Of a DNA stretch of 64,000 nucleotides, positions 47,302 through 58,549 are shown one piece after another. The position numbers and the translations under genes were made by a program. The number at the start of each line of letters is the position of its first letter. Positions within the stretch are counted from its first letter, which is position 1. Source of the stretch: Lunularia cruciata. Its lineage: Eukaryota > Streptophyta > Marchantiopsida > Lunulariales > Lunulariaceae. Location: contig OX419761.1 of the NCBI GenBank assembly GCA_948567375.1, positions 49,390,243 through 49,454,242 of the forward strand, in the 5' to 3' direction. The notes beneath the pieces were generated by a model. The model was not told where the DNA came from and made no database searches. It saw nothing but the letters and a program-made list of their open reading frames with translations.

Positions 47302-50300
47302 TTGGTATCAATGCAGGAACGGGATGGATGGAATTTATGGACCACCAAATCCACTTCTGCCCCACCATTGGGATTTTCATATCCAGATATTACCCAAGCA
47401 TTGTTTAACACAATTCATTACCACGCGCTTTGGACAAGATTTTTTGCATGTGATCATCTTGTTTGAGGAACTCTTGATACTTCCGGTTGTAGCTTATGGA
47501 GAACGGTGGACATGCTACATCTATGTATTAATCAATTAGATAAATTGGGAGTAGTGGGATAGAGTAGTAGTAATGGCCGCAATACCGGATGTTATCCTTA
47601 TGATGTAGTAACAAATCAAGCACCTTACTTGATTGTTGGATAATCAAGACCAACAATGACAAGAACACATAGAGAGAGCACCAATTCAAGACGGAGAAGG
47701 TCACATCTAATTTCCAAAACCAAGGTGTTTGAAGGCAAGAATCTTCCGAGCACAATGGAGAATTTTATGTTTGACTGTGAACATTACTTTGAAGCCACCA
47801 ATCTTCAAGATGAATGGAAAAAAATTCTCTTGGTTCTAGCCAATTGGATGGTGTGGCAAACCTTTGGTGGCAATTCCGAGTGGAGCAAGCTGAATGACGG
47901 ATTTTTACACCAATTTTGACATGGGCAAAATTCAAGGATGCAATACTTGGTTGATTTCAAACTATGAATGGTACCCAAGCTGCACGAGATAAATTGTGGA
48001 GTTGAAGCATATTTGCTCTATAAAGAGCTACATCACACAATTTCAAAACATCATCATGCAAATTCTAGATATACAAGAGGTGAAGTTCTGGATCAATTTG
48101 GGCGGGGATTGAAGTCACAAACCAAATTGGAGATGCCCATGCAAGAACCACAAAATGTAGAAGAAGCCATGCAATTGGCTTAGCGCTTTGATTACTTGGT
48201 TGCAACAACGTGGTCTCCACCTCAACCTACACAAAGCCTACCAATACACTACGCACGGGTGGAGGAACCGACACCAATGGAGATTGATGCTATCCAACAG
48301 AAACCACTTGGTACAACAGATAGAGAAAGATTGTAACAAAATGGAGGTTGTTTTTATTATAGCCAAGGTGGACATCACATTGCTGAATGTCCACTTAGGA
48401 ATGGGTGACCTTGACAAGTTGCCCAAATGGAGTTTGTGGAACAAAATGATTAGGAAAATAAGGAATCCCAATAAGAGATTTTGAGCCGCCTATTGGGAGC
48501 TTGGTTAGTTTTAATGGGATTGGAGGCTTAACCTATGCAAGTTTGCTTCACTTGTAAGGTACGATATCTAATTGGGGTTGTAGGATTTTGGTTGATACAA
48601 GAAGTTTAGAGAATTGCATGTTTCTGCAAGTTGCAAAGGAACTGGGTATTTCTATCAAGCCGATGATTGGAAATAGATTGATGATGGCGGATGGTAGAAA
48701 AGGTTTTGCATTTTGTACCTTGCATCCTGTTACCTTTAAGATTGGGAAGGAGTATTTGGAGTGTATGAGGTTTTTAGTGGCCCTCTACACTATGATGTCA
48801 TTTTAGGACTACCTTAGCTTGAATATCATAAAGTTCAATTTGATTGGACCCAATGACAAATTCAAGTACAACACCAAGGTAGGAATTCCAATTAGGTTGT
48901 CTAGCACCTCTAAGTAAGACACATAAGAATAGTTAGTCCCAAGATGGAAAGGGTGTTGGGAGGGCAACCATAGAGCATACCTTGAAGGGAGAGGAATCCC
49001 AAGATGGGAAGTTTGCTAGAAAGGCAACCAGGGAGTAAACTTTGCAAAGAGATGAATCCCTAGATGGGAATTTTGTTAGTGAAGCAGCCATAGAGCAAGC
49101 TTTGGAGGAAGATAAGTCTATTTTTGTGGTGTGGATCAAGCTGATTGCACAAGGACAATCTGAGGAGTTCAAAGAGCCTCATCAAGCAATGGTTGATCAG
49201 ATAGTTCAAGAGTTTGTAGATGTGTTTCCAAATGATTTGCCAAAGGGATTATCCTCTGGTTGTGGTATGCCCTTCAAGATTGAGTTATTGCCAGGGAGTA
49301 CTCCAATGATTAGACCAATCTATTGGCTCTCACCAAAGAAGTTGGAGGAGTTGTGAACAACACTTACGGAATTGTTGGAGAAGGACTTCATACAACATAG
49401 TACCTCTCCTTGGGGAGCACCGGTACTATTTATTCCAAAAAAGGATGGAGGATTTTGTTACTGTATTGATTATTGTAGGCTCAATAAGCAAACAATGAAG
49501 AATGCATATCCTTTGCCTCGGGTTGATGACTTGCTTGATCAATTGAGTGGATCACAATACTTTTCCAAGCTGGATCTTTGCAACGGCTATTGGCAAATCT
49601 CCATTGATAGGGAGGATGTGCAAAAGACTACCTTTTGCACAAGGTATAGGTATTTGAGTGGAAGGTTCTACCTTTTGGACTCATTAATGCTCCAATAGTC
49701 TTCATGGATCATACGCATTGGTTGTTGGATGGCTTATTGGATTGGTACGTGGTGGTGTTCTTGGATGATATCTTAATCTATAGCAAGATAGAGGTAGAAC
49801 ACGTGAGTCATGTGCAAGAAGTCCTAAGATGACTACGACAATGGAAATTTTACTGCAAGAAGTTGAACTGTGCTTTTTGGCAAAAAGAAGTTACCTTCTT
49901 AGGTCACAAGATCTCATCAAAGGGGATCAAGATTGGAAGAGGAGAAAATCAAGGCCATTACTAATTGGTTGGCTAGTTTTTATTGACGGTTCATCTATTA
50001 TTATGCTCATGTGGCTGTACTATTGATTGACCTCTTGGAGAAGGACTCGAGCCTCTAGTGGACCACCAAGCACAAAGAAGCATTCTAGAATTTGAAACAT
50101 ATGGTATCTTCAATACTCATTCTTCAACCGTATGATCCTCAACTACCCTATGTGGTTGATTTTGATGCTTCTAACTTTATAATTGGAGCCATGTTGCAAC
50201 AAGAATTCCTAGATGGACTACATCCCATTACCTTTGTGCCTTGCAAACTCAATATGGCTGAAAGAAACTACTATGCTCAAGATCAAGAACAACTAGCAAT

Positions 50301-51819
50301 GGTTTATGCCACTAAAGTATAAAGGCATTACTTCTTGGGGAAACAAGTGATCATGCAAACTGATCATAAACCATTGTTGCAAAATGACCTAATGAAGAGT
50401 CGACATCATCAATGGGAAGAACAAATCCAACTGTTTGATATCAAACTTGAGTACAAACCAAGTTGGTTCCATATCATCCTTGATGCTTTATCACAATGAC
50501 CTGATTTGAAGTCTCTTCCTCTCATCACAACGGCAATTACGACAGTGTCAATTGACTCCAAGGTCCAAAACAAGTTTCAATCAGCTCTGCAACAAGATAC
50601 CTTCTTCCAAATGGTACATGGTTGCCTTACAACATGTGACAAGGAGTACAACACTTTCTCCATCAAGGAAAGCCTTCTATTCCATGAGGACCGGATCTAT
50701 GTTCCAACCAAAGGTGATCTTTGACTTGTGCGCCTTCAAGAAGCCCATGATTTACCCATAGCTGGTCACATGGGTGTGGACAAGACCTTGGGTACCCTCC
50801 AACGTCAATGGTGGTGGCCCAGCATGATATAAGATGTTTGATAATTTTTCCAATCATATGAGAACTGCCAATATAACAAGGCCAGCAACAAGAAGCCAAG
50901 TGGACTCCTTCAACCACTTGCCATTCTAGCCGCTTGATGGGAGCATGTGAGCTTGGATCTCATCACATCCTTGCCCAAGACAAAGCAAGGATACACAACA
51001 ATAAGCTTAGTAAGGCAAATCCACTTGGCACCAACTTGTGATACTGTGAATGCTCTAACTTTAGTACAAATCTACTTTGACAATGTCTTCAAGTATCATT
51101 GGATACTACATGGACTCATCTCTGACCGCGATCCTCAATTTACCAGGAATTTTTGGCAAGCACTCTTCCAGATTCTCGGCACCAAGCTTGCTTTGTCCAC
51201 AAAATATCATCCTCGAACTGATGGACAAACCAAATATGCAAATCATACATTGGAGGATATGTTGCATGCTTTCATCAATGTCCACCATACCAATTGGGAT
51301 GAAAGGTCTTACAACTACAAAATTTGCCAACAACAATTCCAAACATGCAAGCACAAGATTTTCTCCTTTCTTTCTCAATTTTGGCCAAGATCCACTTGTT
51401 CCAGATTCTCTTCTTGCTCCCCCTCCATCTTAGGTTCCTCATACTTGAACATTCTTGACCATTATATCTCAATCTCTCCAAAAAGCAAAATCTCACCTCC
51501 TTGCTGCTCAAAATCATCAAAAACAATATGCGGACCACCATCGTTGTGATCTCACCTTTGAAGTCGGTGATAAAGTCATGTTATCCTCTAGTAACCTCCC
51601 TCTCCCACTTGATACCCAAGTTCGTAAACTTGCTCCCCATTGGATAAGACCCTTTGATGTCATCCAAATTGCTCTCTTGTTGCTTATCGACTTGACTTGC
51701 CTTGTCACATGCGTATCCATCCTGTCTTTCATGTTTCCAAGTTGAAACCCCTTGTTCCTAAACCCTCTTCCTTTTCCTCTCAAATCCAACTTCCCCCTCC
51801 TCTTGTCTCTATCAATGAT

Positions 51820-51945
51820 CATGAGGAGTACAAAGTTGATTGTATCCTTGTGTGTCACCATATTCAACAAGGCTGTTGCCAACATACTGAGTACAAGGTC
51901 CTTTGGAAAGGGTATCCCCTTCATGATGTCGCATAGGAACCTCTT
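51820..51945 (+). pseudogene. Chromodomain at the C-terminus of family A Pol
   Basis: EYKVDCILVCH followed by TEYKVLWKGYPLHDVA matches the E-x-I-L and Y-x-V-K-W-x-G-Y core of chromodomains, placed after integrase as in plant chromoviruses. In the family it binds methylated histone H3 and biases integration. The 7.4-11.2 kb element has a similar, more decayed segment near 10905-11025. Confidence 0.75.
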
Positions 51946-52019
51946 TCTCACCTCATGAATGCACAAATGGCCATCCAAGAGGTCAAAGCTTCATTGGCAA
52001 TGAGGACATCACCAACTAG

Positions 52020-52438
52020 CGGTGGGGGAATATGGAATTTAGCAACAAAGTTAGTAGGACTAACAAAGTATCTAGAATATAAGACAAATTAATCTAGAAT
52101 ATTCTAAAAGTATCTAGGAAGCTTCTTGGGAAGCTTCTCAACTAGCTTAGCTTGCACCTCAAGTAAGTAGATTCTAGAAGCTTCCAACTAGCTTAGCTTG
52201 CATGCCAAGTAGGTGGCTTCTAGAAGGAAGTTTCTTGAGAAGCTTCCTAGTTAACTTGGCTTGCACTCTAAGAACGCGGCTCGAGGAAGCTTCTTGAGAA
52301 GCTTCTCAAGGGCCTTGTATGCTACCCATAAATACCAAAGCCAAAGCTCATGCTAGACATTTGGAGCTTTCCCTCATTCAAGTGTCCCAATGTGAGCTTC
52401 TATTCTCCTGATACTCTCCTTGGTCTTGGATTTTTACA
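52020..52438 (+). repeat. Polypurine tract and 3' LTR of family A copy 2
   Basis: GGTGGGGGAA (52021-52030) is the polypurine tract. The LTR follows from about 52030 with AATATGGAATTTAGCAACAAAG and ends TTTTTACA. It contains the same ~60-base palindromic subrepeats and TTCtaGAAgcTTC near 52174-52186. Its TATA-like box CATAAATACC is near 52329. Confidence 0.88.
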
Positions 52439-53103
52439 TTCTCTTTCTTATACAGCCAATGAAGATCTCCTCCAAGGAAGCTCCACCATAGGATTAGGTA
52501 CATGGATAGATGACCTATTAGCAAGCTCCACCCGTAGATTACTTGCTTGGATGGGTGACATGTTGATCTTGGTCCCATCTGGTTGGTCAAATAGGCTTTG
52601 ACCAGAGGGAATCTTTTAGGGAATCTTCATGTAGGAATATTAGAATCACATTGGTGAGGTACCATTGGAAAGCTCTTGGTAAGAAAAACCAGAGGGGAGG
52701 TAAGGATAATCTTTACTCTATTGGGAGGGGGAGGGAATGTACACATTTTTTAGGTCCAATTCATTCGTTTAGGCCTCCAAAATTGTCTTTGAAGTTTAGG
52801 CTCATTTTAGCTTCTACCATATTAGTAGAAGTGCTCTTTTAGTGATACTTATATCTGATATATACTCTCCATCATGTGTAACATCCTTCTAGATGTTACC
52901 ACTCCAAGTTTCACCTCTAGATCATATGCTTAACTATTGATTCTAAAGTTTCTAAGCATGTTTTGATTTCTAGCCTATTAGTAGAAATACTCTTTTGGTG
53001 ATACCTCTAGCTTATCTACTAAGTCCATCATGTATAACATTCTTCCAAATGTTACCAAACCAAATTTCTTCTCTAGATCATCTATCTAGCTATTGGTATT
53101 ACA

Positions 53104-53609
53104 ATCACACTCTTGTCCTTTAGCTCATTTAGGTCATGTATAGTATTGGCAATGTCTCCTTCCCTTTTCATATTGGGAATTAAGAACATATATAGAGTAT
53201 CTTCAACACTAAATTCATCTTCCACCCTAAATTACTCTTGTGTAATTCAATATCCTCCAATTTTTGGCTTTGCAATCTCTTCTCTTTCACATGAGCTTAA
53301 AAGATCAACTTTATTACTCGCTTTGCCAACCTCTTTATTTAAATTAACAATATTACTCTCATCCTCAACCCCAATATTTAAATCAACACCATTAATCTCA
53401 TCTCTAAACCCCATATTTAAAATTGCAAGAGGATATTTATTAGCACATATCCTAAATATTATGTCCATTCTATAGTAATAACGAGGACAATGATGATTTA
53501 ATTTGTTGTCAATGCATATCCATCCATGTATAATTTCCTTTTAAACAAGACCCTCTCTTATGCACATTTCCTTCCAATCTTGGGTTGACTTGTAGTACTA
53601 CATATATTT
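53104..53609. other. Unassigned stretch
   Basis: Lies between a family B LTR and a family A solo LTR. A minus-strand frame (53468-53247) of 73 codons is Glu/Lys/Asn-rich and unrecognised. Nothing else seen. Confidence 0.35.
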
Positions 53610-53944
53610 TGTAACAATATGGAACTTAGTGATGAAGTTAGTTAAGACTAACAAAGTAGCAAATAAGCCAAATTAGCCTAGAATATTCCAAAAATATATA
53701 GGAAGCTTCTTGGCTAGCTTAGCTTGCACCCTCCCTAAGTAGCTTCTAGAAGGAAGCTTCTCTTGCACTCCAAGAAAGTGGCTCTAGGTAGCATCTTGAG
53801 AAGCTTCTCAAGAGCCTTGTATGTTCCCTATAAATACAAGAGCCAAAGCTCATGCTAGGCATTTGGAGTTTTCCCTCATTCAAGTGTCCCAATATGAGCT
53901 TCCATTCTCCTATTTCTCATCTCGTATTGATCTTTTACATATTT
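53605..53944 (+). repeat. Family A solo LTR with perfect target duplication TATTT
   Basis: The LTR from 53610 to 53939 begins TGTAACAATATGG and ends TCTTTTACA; TATTT stands immediately on both sides. It contains TTCtaGAAgGAAgcTTC near 53742-53760 and TATAAATA near 53831. There is no internal region, so it is a recombination product of a former full element. Confidence 0.93.
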
Positions 53945-55540
53945 GGCATAATTTTTGTATAACTTATCCTTGTTCATAGTCTCAAGAAACCTAGTTCCAA
54001 ATTTCACCAAATAACTAGCTATATAGGAGAATGCAATACTCTTTTGCACGGCCTCTTGGAACCTACGCAAAAGAATGTATTTGATTGAAGTGCTCTAGGT
54101 CCTCCAACTAGTCAAGAATTTTGAGCATAGTGATGAATGACCATACACAATCTGTTGTCATCAGGTTTTTTGGTTGATCATTGGTCACGTGACAAGGCAT
54201 ATTTGATACCAATCTCAAAAGATCTACAAATTGAGAGATCCCATGAGCTATGGACAAAGAGCCATAACAAAGAGACTTGGAATTTGGACTCGAATATGCA
54301 ATCAATGAGAGTGATGGAACATATTGTGAAGTGATTCTTGAACAAGTAAAAATGTTGAGTGGAGGAAGCAAGGAAGAATTAGAGGAGAAATAAATATTTT
54401 AGAAAAGTTGTCCATAATTGTAATGTGTGTAAGGTCTTGGTCAATTGCTCCAAAATCCAATTTCTCAAAGTTTGGCGCACAAATTCTTGAAATCAGCAAT
54501 AACAAGAACCTTAACTCCTCACCTTGCACCCAAAATTTATATTTGCTTTTCAAACTCACAAGATCTGAAATTGCATCCCTTCTTGCAAAAAATAAACCTC
54601 AAACTATTCTAATTATGTGCTTCACACAAGGGGAAATTTTTTTCATTTGTGAGGCTACTTGTAAGAGGAAAAGTTGTAGTAGTGTGTCAATGAACTTCAA
54701 ATGCAATGGGGAAGAAGGGAAGAGTTTTGATGGATTCAAATTTCAAAATTTGAGGGTCCAAGACAAAGAACCATTCTCTTCCAAGTACCAATCTATAGTA
54801 CCTACAGTAATACTGATAAATTTTCACTCCTCCTTACTTCCTACACCATTGAAATTTGAATCAATTCCTATCTTGTAACTTTTCTTGATTTTCTCCAGTG
54901 AGCTTAGATGAAATTCCCCCTAAACCTGGAAAAAGTTTAATGTGGGTTTTAGCAGATCCTAACTTTTAGATTTACATGGCCCCCTACCAATAAATTGCCA
55001 TAAATTTTACAACTAAAACCTCCCATTGTAGAACAATTGTAGAACGTCAGATTATCTATATGGCCTACCACAACAGCCATGGGTGTGTGACATGTACAAG
55101 TTGATAAAGATAGTTGATAGAGATAGAATAACCTATTAGCATAATGATATATATCACCATAAGTGAGCACGTAGTCTTTTTTATCGGAGCTTATTAAAGG
55201 GTTTCATTTAGACCATTTTGCATCCACAAAAATTTTTACGGGAAATCTATGGGATGTTTTGTAAATCACTACGGGGTGCATAGAAGCGATTGTGTTTTTA
55301 TGGGAGGTCCTTCCATAACCCTCTAAATATTAATGGGTCACCATTTTAGTGACACAACACAATTTTATGGTCTAGGGGAAGAGGTCCACTAGACCATAAG
55401 GCCTGCAAAATGGAACCGAAATGAATATTAGACCGGAAATTAAACTGAACCCTCACTTTTTACTATGTAAGTACGAAATTCGGTTTACGGGTCTCCCTTC
55501 CAGATTTACGAGTTTTTTAGAATGAGCCCATTCCCTGTAA
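53945..55540. other. Unassigned stretch with minus-strand frames
   Basis: Minus-strand frames at 54070-53876 (FQEAVQKSIAFSYIASYLVK) and 54371-54108, and a plus-strand frame of 156 codons at 54408-54878, have protein-like stretches that I cannot assign. The former continues up to the solo LTR, so that LTR may have landed in a decayed coding sequence. Confidence 0.3.
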
Positions 55541-55554
55541 TGAGTAGAATGGGG

Positions 55555-55625
55555 CTCTTTTGTCTCTCCCTTGTAAGGTTTGATAGGGTCCTCCCATCCT
55601 TCTTTTCTTCTATTTGATCACTTTT
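55555..55625 (+). repeat. LINE 3' tail fragment
   Basis: TTGTCTCTCCCTTGTAAGG followed by the hairpin GATAGGGTCCTCCCATC (55582-55598) and CTTC matches the end of the 41.5 and 58.3 kb LINE copies. Just upstream GAGCCCATTC and GAATGGGGCTC form a second stem. Only the last ~70 bases are recognisable, as in severely 5'-truncated insertions. Confidence 0.7.
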
Positions 55626-55759
55626 CTGATTCCGTGTAAATTCTAATAGTGAAACTCCTATTGTTGCTCAACCCAGTAGATTCCCAATGACAAACAAATG
55701 GCAAATCCCTTTTTTATGGTACTCATCATGTGTAAACATGGAGGAGATCATTTGTAAAC

Positions 55760-55835
55760 ACGTCTCACCCTTGTACGGTTCGATGGGATCTTCCCATCCT
55801 TCGTGTTTCCCATCCTTCGTTTTTTCTCCGCAGTC
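55760..55835 (+). repeat. Second LINE 3' tail fragment
   Basis: GTCTCACCCTTGTACGGTTC followed by the hairpin GATGGGATCTTCCCATC (55782-55798) and CTTC again matches the LINE 3' end. It lies exactly 200 bases after the previous tail, but the sequence between the two tails is not itself duplicated. Confidence 0.7.
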
Positions 55836-55886
55836 ATCCTTTTCCTCTTGAGGAGAGGGTTAGTAAAGTTAGAAGAAGCAAACTGT

Positions 55887-55930
55887 ACGCATGTGTTGTC
55901 AGATGCTCAAGGATCTGACAACACATACGT
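55887..55930. repeat. Near-perfect 18-base inverted repeat (hairpin)
   Basis: ACGCATGTGTTGTCAGAT, an eight-base loop GCTCAAGG, then ATCTGACAACACATACGT. The arms pair at 17 of 18 positions; the single mismatch is a G-U wobble if transcribed from the minus strand. Function unknown. Confidence 0.8.
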
Positions 55931-55939
55931 TCATTGGTG

Positions 55940-57490
55940 TACCTGTCAAATTAGAAGTGGAGAGAGTCAAAAGATGGTGGACTAATTTGACTACTCGATA
56001 CACATAACCTCCACAGCAAAGTAGTGGACGATCTGAATATACACCGAAGACATGCATCTGGAAAAGGGAGGTGAGGCCTATCTCGTGCTCTTTCGGCGAT
56101 CCTAGGAAACTTAATGGCAGTAGTATCTTCCCATTTTATTAAAGTTGCTAACAACGATCTTGATGTACTCTCGGAGCTCGTGATATCTATTCTGTGCTGG
56201 TTTAACATCGGAAATCTCATATTAGACGCCATTCTTGTGGGAGTGCTGCCATGGGACTATTGGTGATCGCATTGTAATGGCTGTAATCTTACTTCTGAAG
56301 ACAAAATTTGATTTTTACTTCGGTCTAAGTTTAACACTGAGTGAATGTAAATGTGGACGATCTGAATCTGTCTTATCAATTTGGATCTGGATTAGGAGTC
56401 GTGATTTTGATTACATTTTAATTACAAACGGTGAGAGTGCATGCTTATGCTCACGTCAAAAATATTATTATTCCTAGGAAAGTAGTTAATTGCCAAAGCT
56501 AGGTAATTGGTAGTAATTTTAGATCGATATCCAATGAAAGTGGCCAGGAATCCGAAGGAAAACGAAGAAAGAATACAAGGCAGTAACAAGTGCAAAAGGG
56601 GATAAAGGGCCCGAGTCCCAACGAACCATAAATAAGCTAAAAGCCGAAGCAGGCATACGGCCCCAAGGCAAACCAGGGGACTTCAGTAGCAATTGAGATG
56701 ACAAAAAAGGGATTTGAATCCAACTTGTGGGGTGCTGCATCTGGAATGCAAATCAAACTTGATTTCACGAGGCATGTGCATTCCGCTGATGCATGCATTT
56801 CCGGTACATCTTGGCCTTCGGAATCCACATGAATCTGTGCGTATCCAGGACTGAAGTTAAAAACAAGTTCTGCGGCGCATACGGTCTTGACGCAAAAGAG
56901 GAGCTCCAAAGATGAATTGGGGGAAGACGAATGGACGAAATGAAACCAGCTAAAGAGGTGAAGTGGACGATGAGAATGGAAGGAGATGCGTCCTACCATC
57001 TAAAATCTTTCTGCAAAGATTTGGATGGTAGGACGAAAGCTGAGATGTTGTGGGGTCCAAAGGGGTTTGCAAAGGAGCCTAGCTATAACTCGTATGGTTG
57101 GAGGCGAGTTAGTACAGTACTGGAGAAAATCTGGTGGCAAGCAGTGTGGGATCCACAGGTGAGTGATATCACACGAACTATTATAAACGGTATAATCGTG
57201 ACCATCCGCATGCCTACGAAAGGAAGATGACATTAGAATGAACAAGCGCGCGTGGTGGAAAAGAAGTTAATAAGTCAGACCAACAGCACCGGCTCAGTCC
57301 TACCTCCTTTCTCAATTCTTCCTCCCTGACCTGTTGTTGCTCAGCCGGGAACGCAGTTCTTTTAATGATTGCTCAGCACAATCAGTCCTTGCTACTGTGC
57401 CTTGGACTTGAATCGGTGGATCCTTGTTAAGAGAACTACCAATTCAACCCAAGTGGAAAACTGCACTTCAGATGTCTCATGGAGAGTTTA
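55940..57490. other. Unassigned CpG-containing stretch
   Basis: Balanced composition resembling the host-gene island. Frames of 73-120 codons on both strands near 56519-57245 overlap one another and none is recognised. No gene is called. Confidence 0.35.
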
Positions 57491-57504
57491 GGTTTTGGCA
57501 ATAA

Positions 57505-58283
57505 GTTTCCACCTAGTGTTAGTACACCCGTCTGGCATCTTTGTTACTCACTTGTGAATATGGTTCTACATTAGATGCAACAACGGTCCATATGACACAG
57601 TGTCTCTATGGAAGACAAAGGATAGCTACCCATGATACCATCAGATATATAGTGTTTACTATGGCACCTTGTGGATACATTGCTTAGAAGGAGCATTCAT
57701 ATTCTTTGCAAACTACACGAGTCAGAGTAGATTTGTACTTGGTCTGCGATGATCAAGTGATAGTGGCGGAGGTTATGGTTACGCATGATGCAGTTTTGGA
57801 GGGAGTGATTATTCATCCTCCTAGGTGGGCGATGAATGGAGCAGTAGCACCGAAGGTCTCCAAGTATAGGGGTATGCAGCGAGGTCACTTCATTGTTCCT
57901 CTAGTCTTGGAGTTATATGGAGTGATGGATATGATATTAGATATATTTGTCAAGGAGTGCACGAGAACTTATCATATCAAATGCAAAGGTACCATTTTCT
58001 TTCTTATTTTGTAGCATACTTTAGACAACGGGTGTCTATTGCTCTACATAGAGTATTAACTGGTGAAGTTTAAAGGAGAACAATCATTCTAGGTGATATT
58101 TTTTTTGGATATTCAAATAGTTTGTAGAGCTTATGACTTGCATAGCTTAGATATCTTAGGTGCTGGAGGGTAGATTTTTTACTTCGATGCCATTCGGGCT
58201 ACCCCCTTCTATCTCTTTTGTCTCTCCCTTGTACTGTTTGATGGGGTCTTCCCATCCTTCTTCTTGTGTTCTATACGGTCGCC
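57505..58283 (+). mobile_element. 5'-truncated copy of the R2-like LINE
   Basis: It is collinear with bases ~40700-41503 of the larger copy: the finger region (ACTCACTTGTGAATATGG), the endonuclease-like segment (RVDLYLVCDDQVIVAEVMVT, then PKVSKYRGMQRGHFIVPLVL), a 3' UTR with GACTTGCATAGCT and the hairpin GATGGGGTCTTCCCATC (58240-58256). The nuclease part is open over 102 codons from 57706. 5' truncation is the usual outcome of target-primed reverse transcription. Confidence 0.88.
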
Positions 58284-58437
58284 TTTTCTCATGAGAATTT
58301 GCGCCACCTTCACTCGGGCGGAAATTTCAAACAGCCAGGCCATCACCCATACGTTGCAAGCCTGAAACTGTTCTCTTGCTCTTGGAACAGGTCAATACAC
58401 ACACATCCCAATTGTCTTTGATGAAATACAGTCAGGA

Positions 58438-58518
58438 GTGTGAGTCATACGAGTACTTGGGTGATTCTAGCAAGATCTCTAAGCTCATGCAACTTGGAAG
58501 GACTTGCATGACTCACAC
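58438..58518. ncRNA. Imperfect foldback, possible small-RNA hairpin
   Basis: GTGTGAGTCATACGAGTACTT (one arm; its last base is the 21st) pairs with AGGACTTGCATGACTCACAC after a ~40-base loop, with about three mismatches over 20 positions. The size and shape resemble a plant microRNA precursor, but short foldbacks of this kind arise by chance and no homologous microRNA is recognised. Confidence 0.25.
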
Positions 58519-58549
58519 CTGGGCATAGATAACGTAGGGTTTCTATCTG

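Larger units (their letters stand above)
46990..52438 (+). mobile_element. Family A Ty3/gypsy chromovirus, copy 2, both LTRs present
   Basis: Parts in order: 5' LTR, primer site (TGGTATCA..GC, from 47303), Gag (~47660-48190; NLQDEWKKILLVL), zinc-knuckle-like region (~48330-48410), protease (~48540-48830), RT (~49200-49980; [20 protein letters not shown]), RNase H (~50100-50500; VVDFDASNFIIGAMLQQEF), integrase (~50710-51430; HMGVDKTLGTLQRQWW region and LISDRDPQFTRNFW), a post-integrase region, a chromodomain (~51820-51945; EYKVLWKGYPLHDVA), a polypurine tract and the 3' LTR. Flanks TTCTT and TTCTC suggest the 5-base target duplication. It carries many breaks and is not intact; the LTRs differ in length and at many bases, so it is old. 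Confidence 0.9.
46911..53103 (-). repeat. Family B solo LTR (inverted) interrupted by a family A element
   Basis: The outer parts, 46911-46989 and 52439-53103, together match the reverse complement of the 29.6 kb solo LTR: TAATACTCC at the left border, TTTCACACTCAAT and GGAACACCTTCTT up to the break, then TTCTCTTTCTTATACAG continuing to TATTGGTATTACA at the right border. The bases outside are GTCAC on the left and ATCAC on the right, a plausible, slightly diverged target duplication. The family A element entered after this LTR was in place. Confidence 0.88.

Noticed and set aside
55582-55798. A 200-base tandem duplication carrying the LINE tail
   Set aside because: The two tails are exactly 200 bases apart, but the sequence between them is not duplicated; only the ~70-base tails match.
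56519-57245. Overlapping 73-120-codon frames as a host gene
   Set aside because: Frames on opposite strands overlap, splice sites do not link them convincingly, and no domain is seen.
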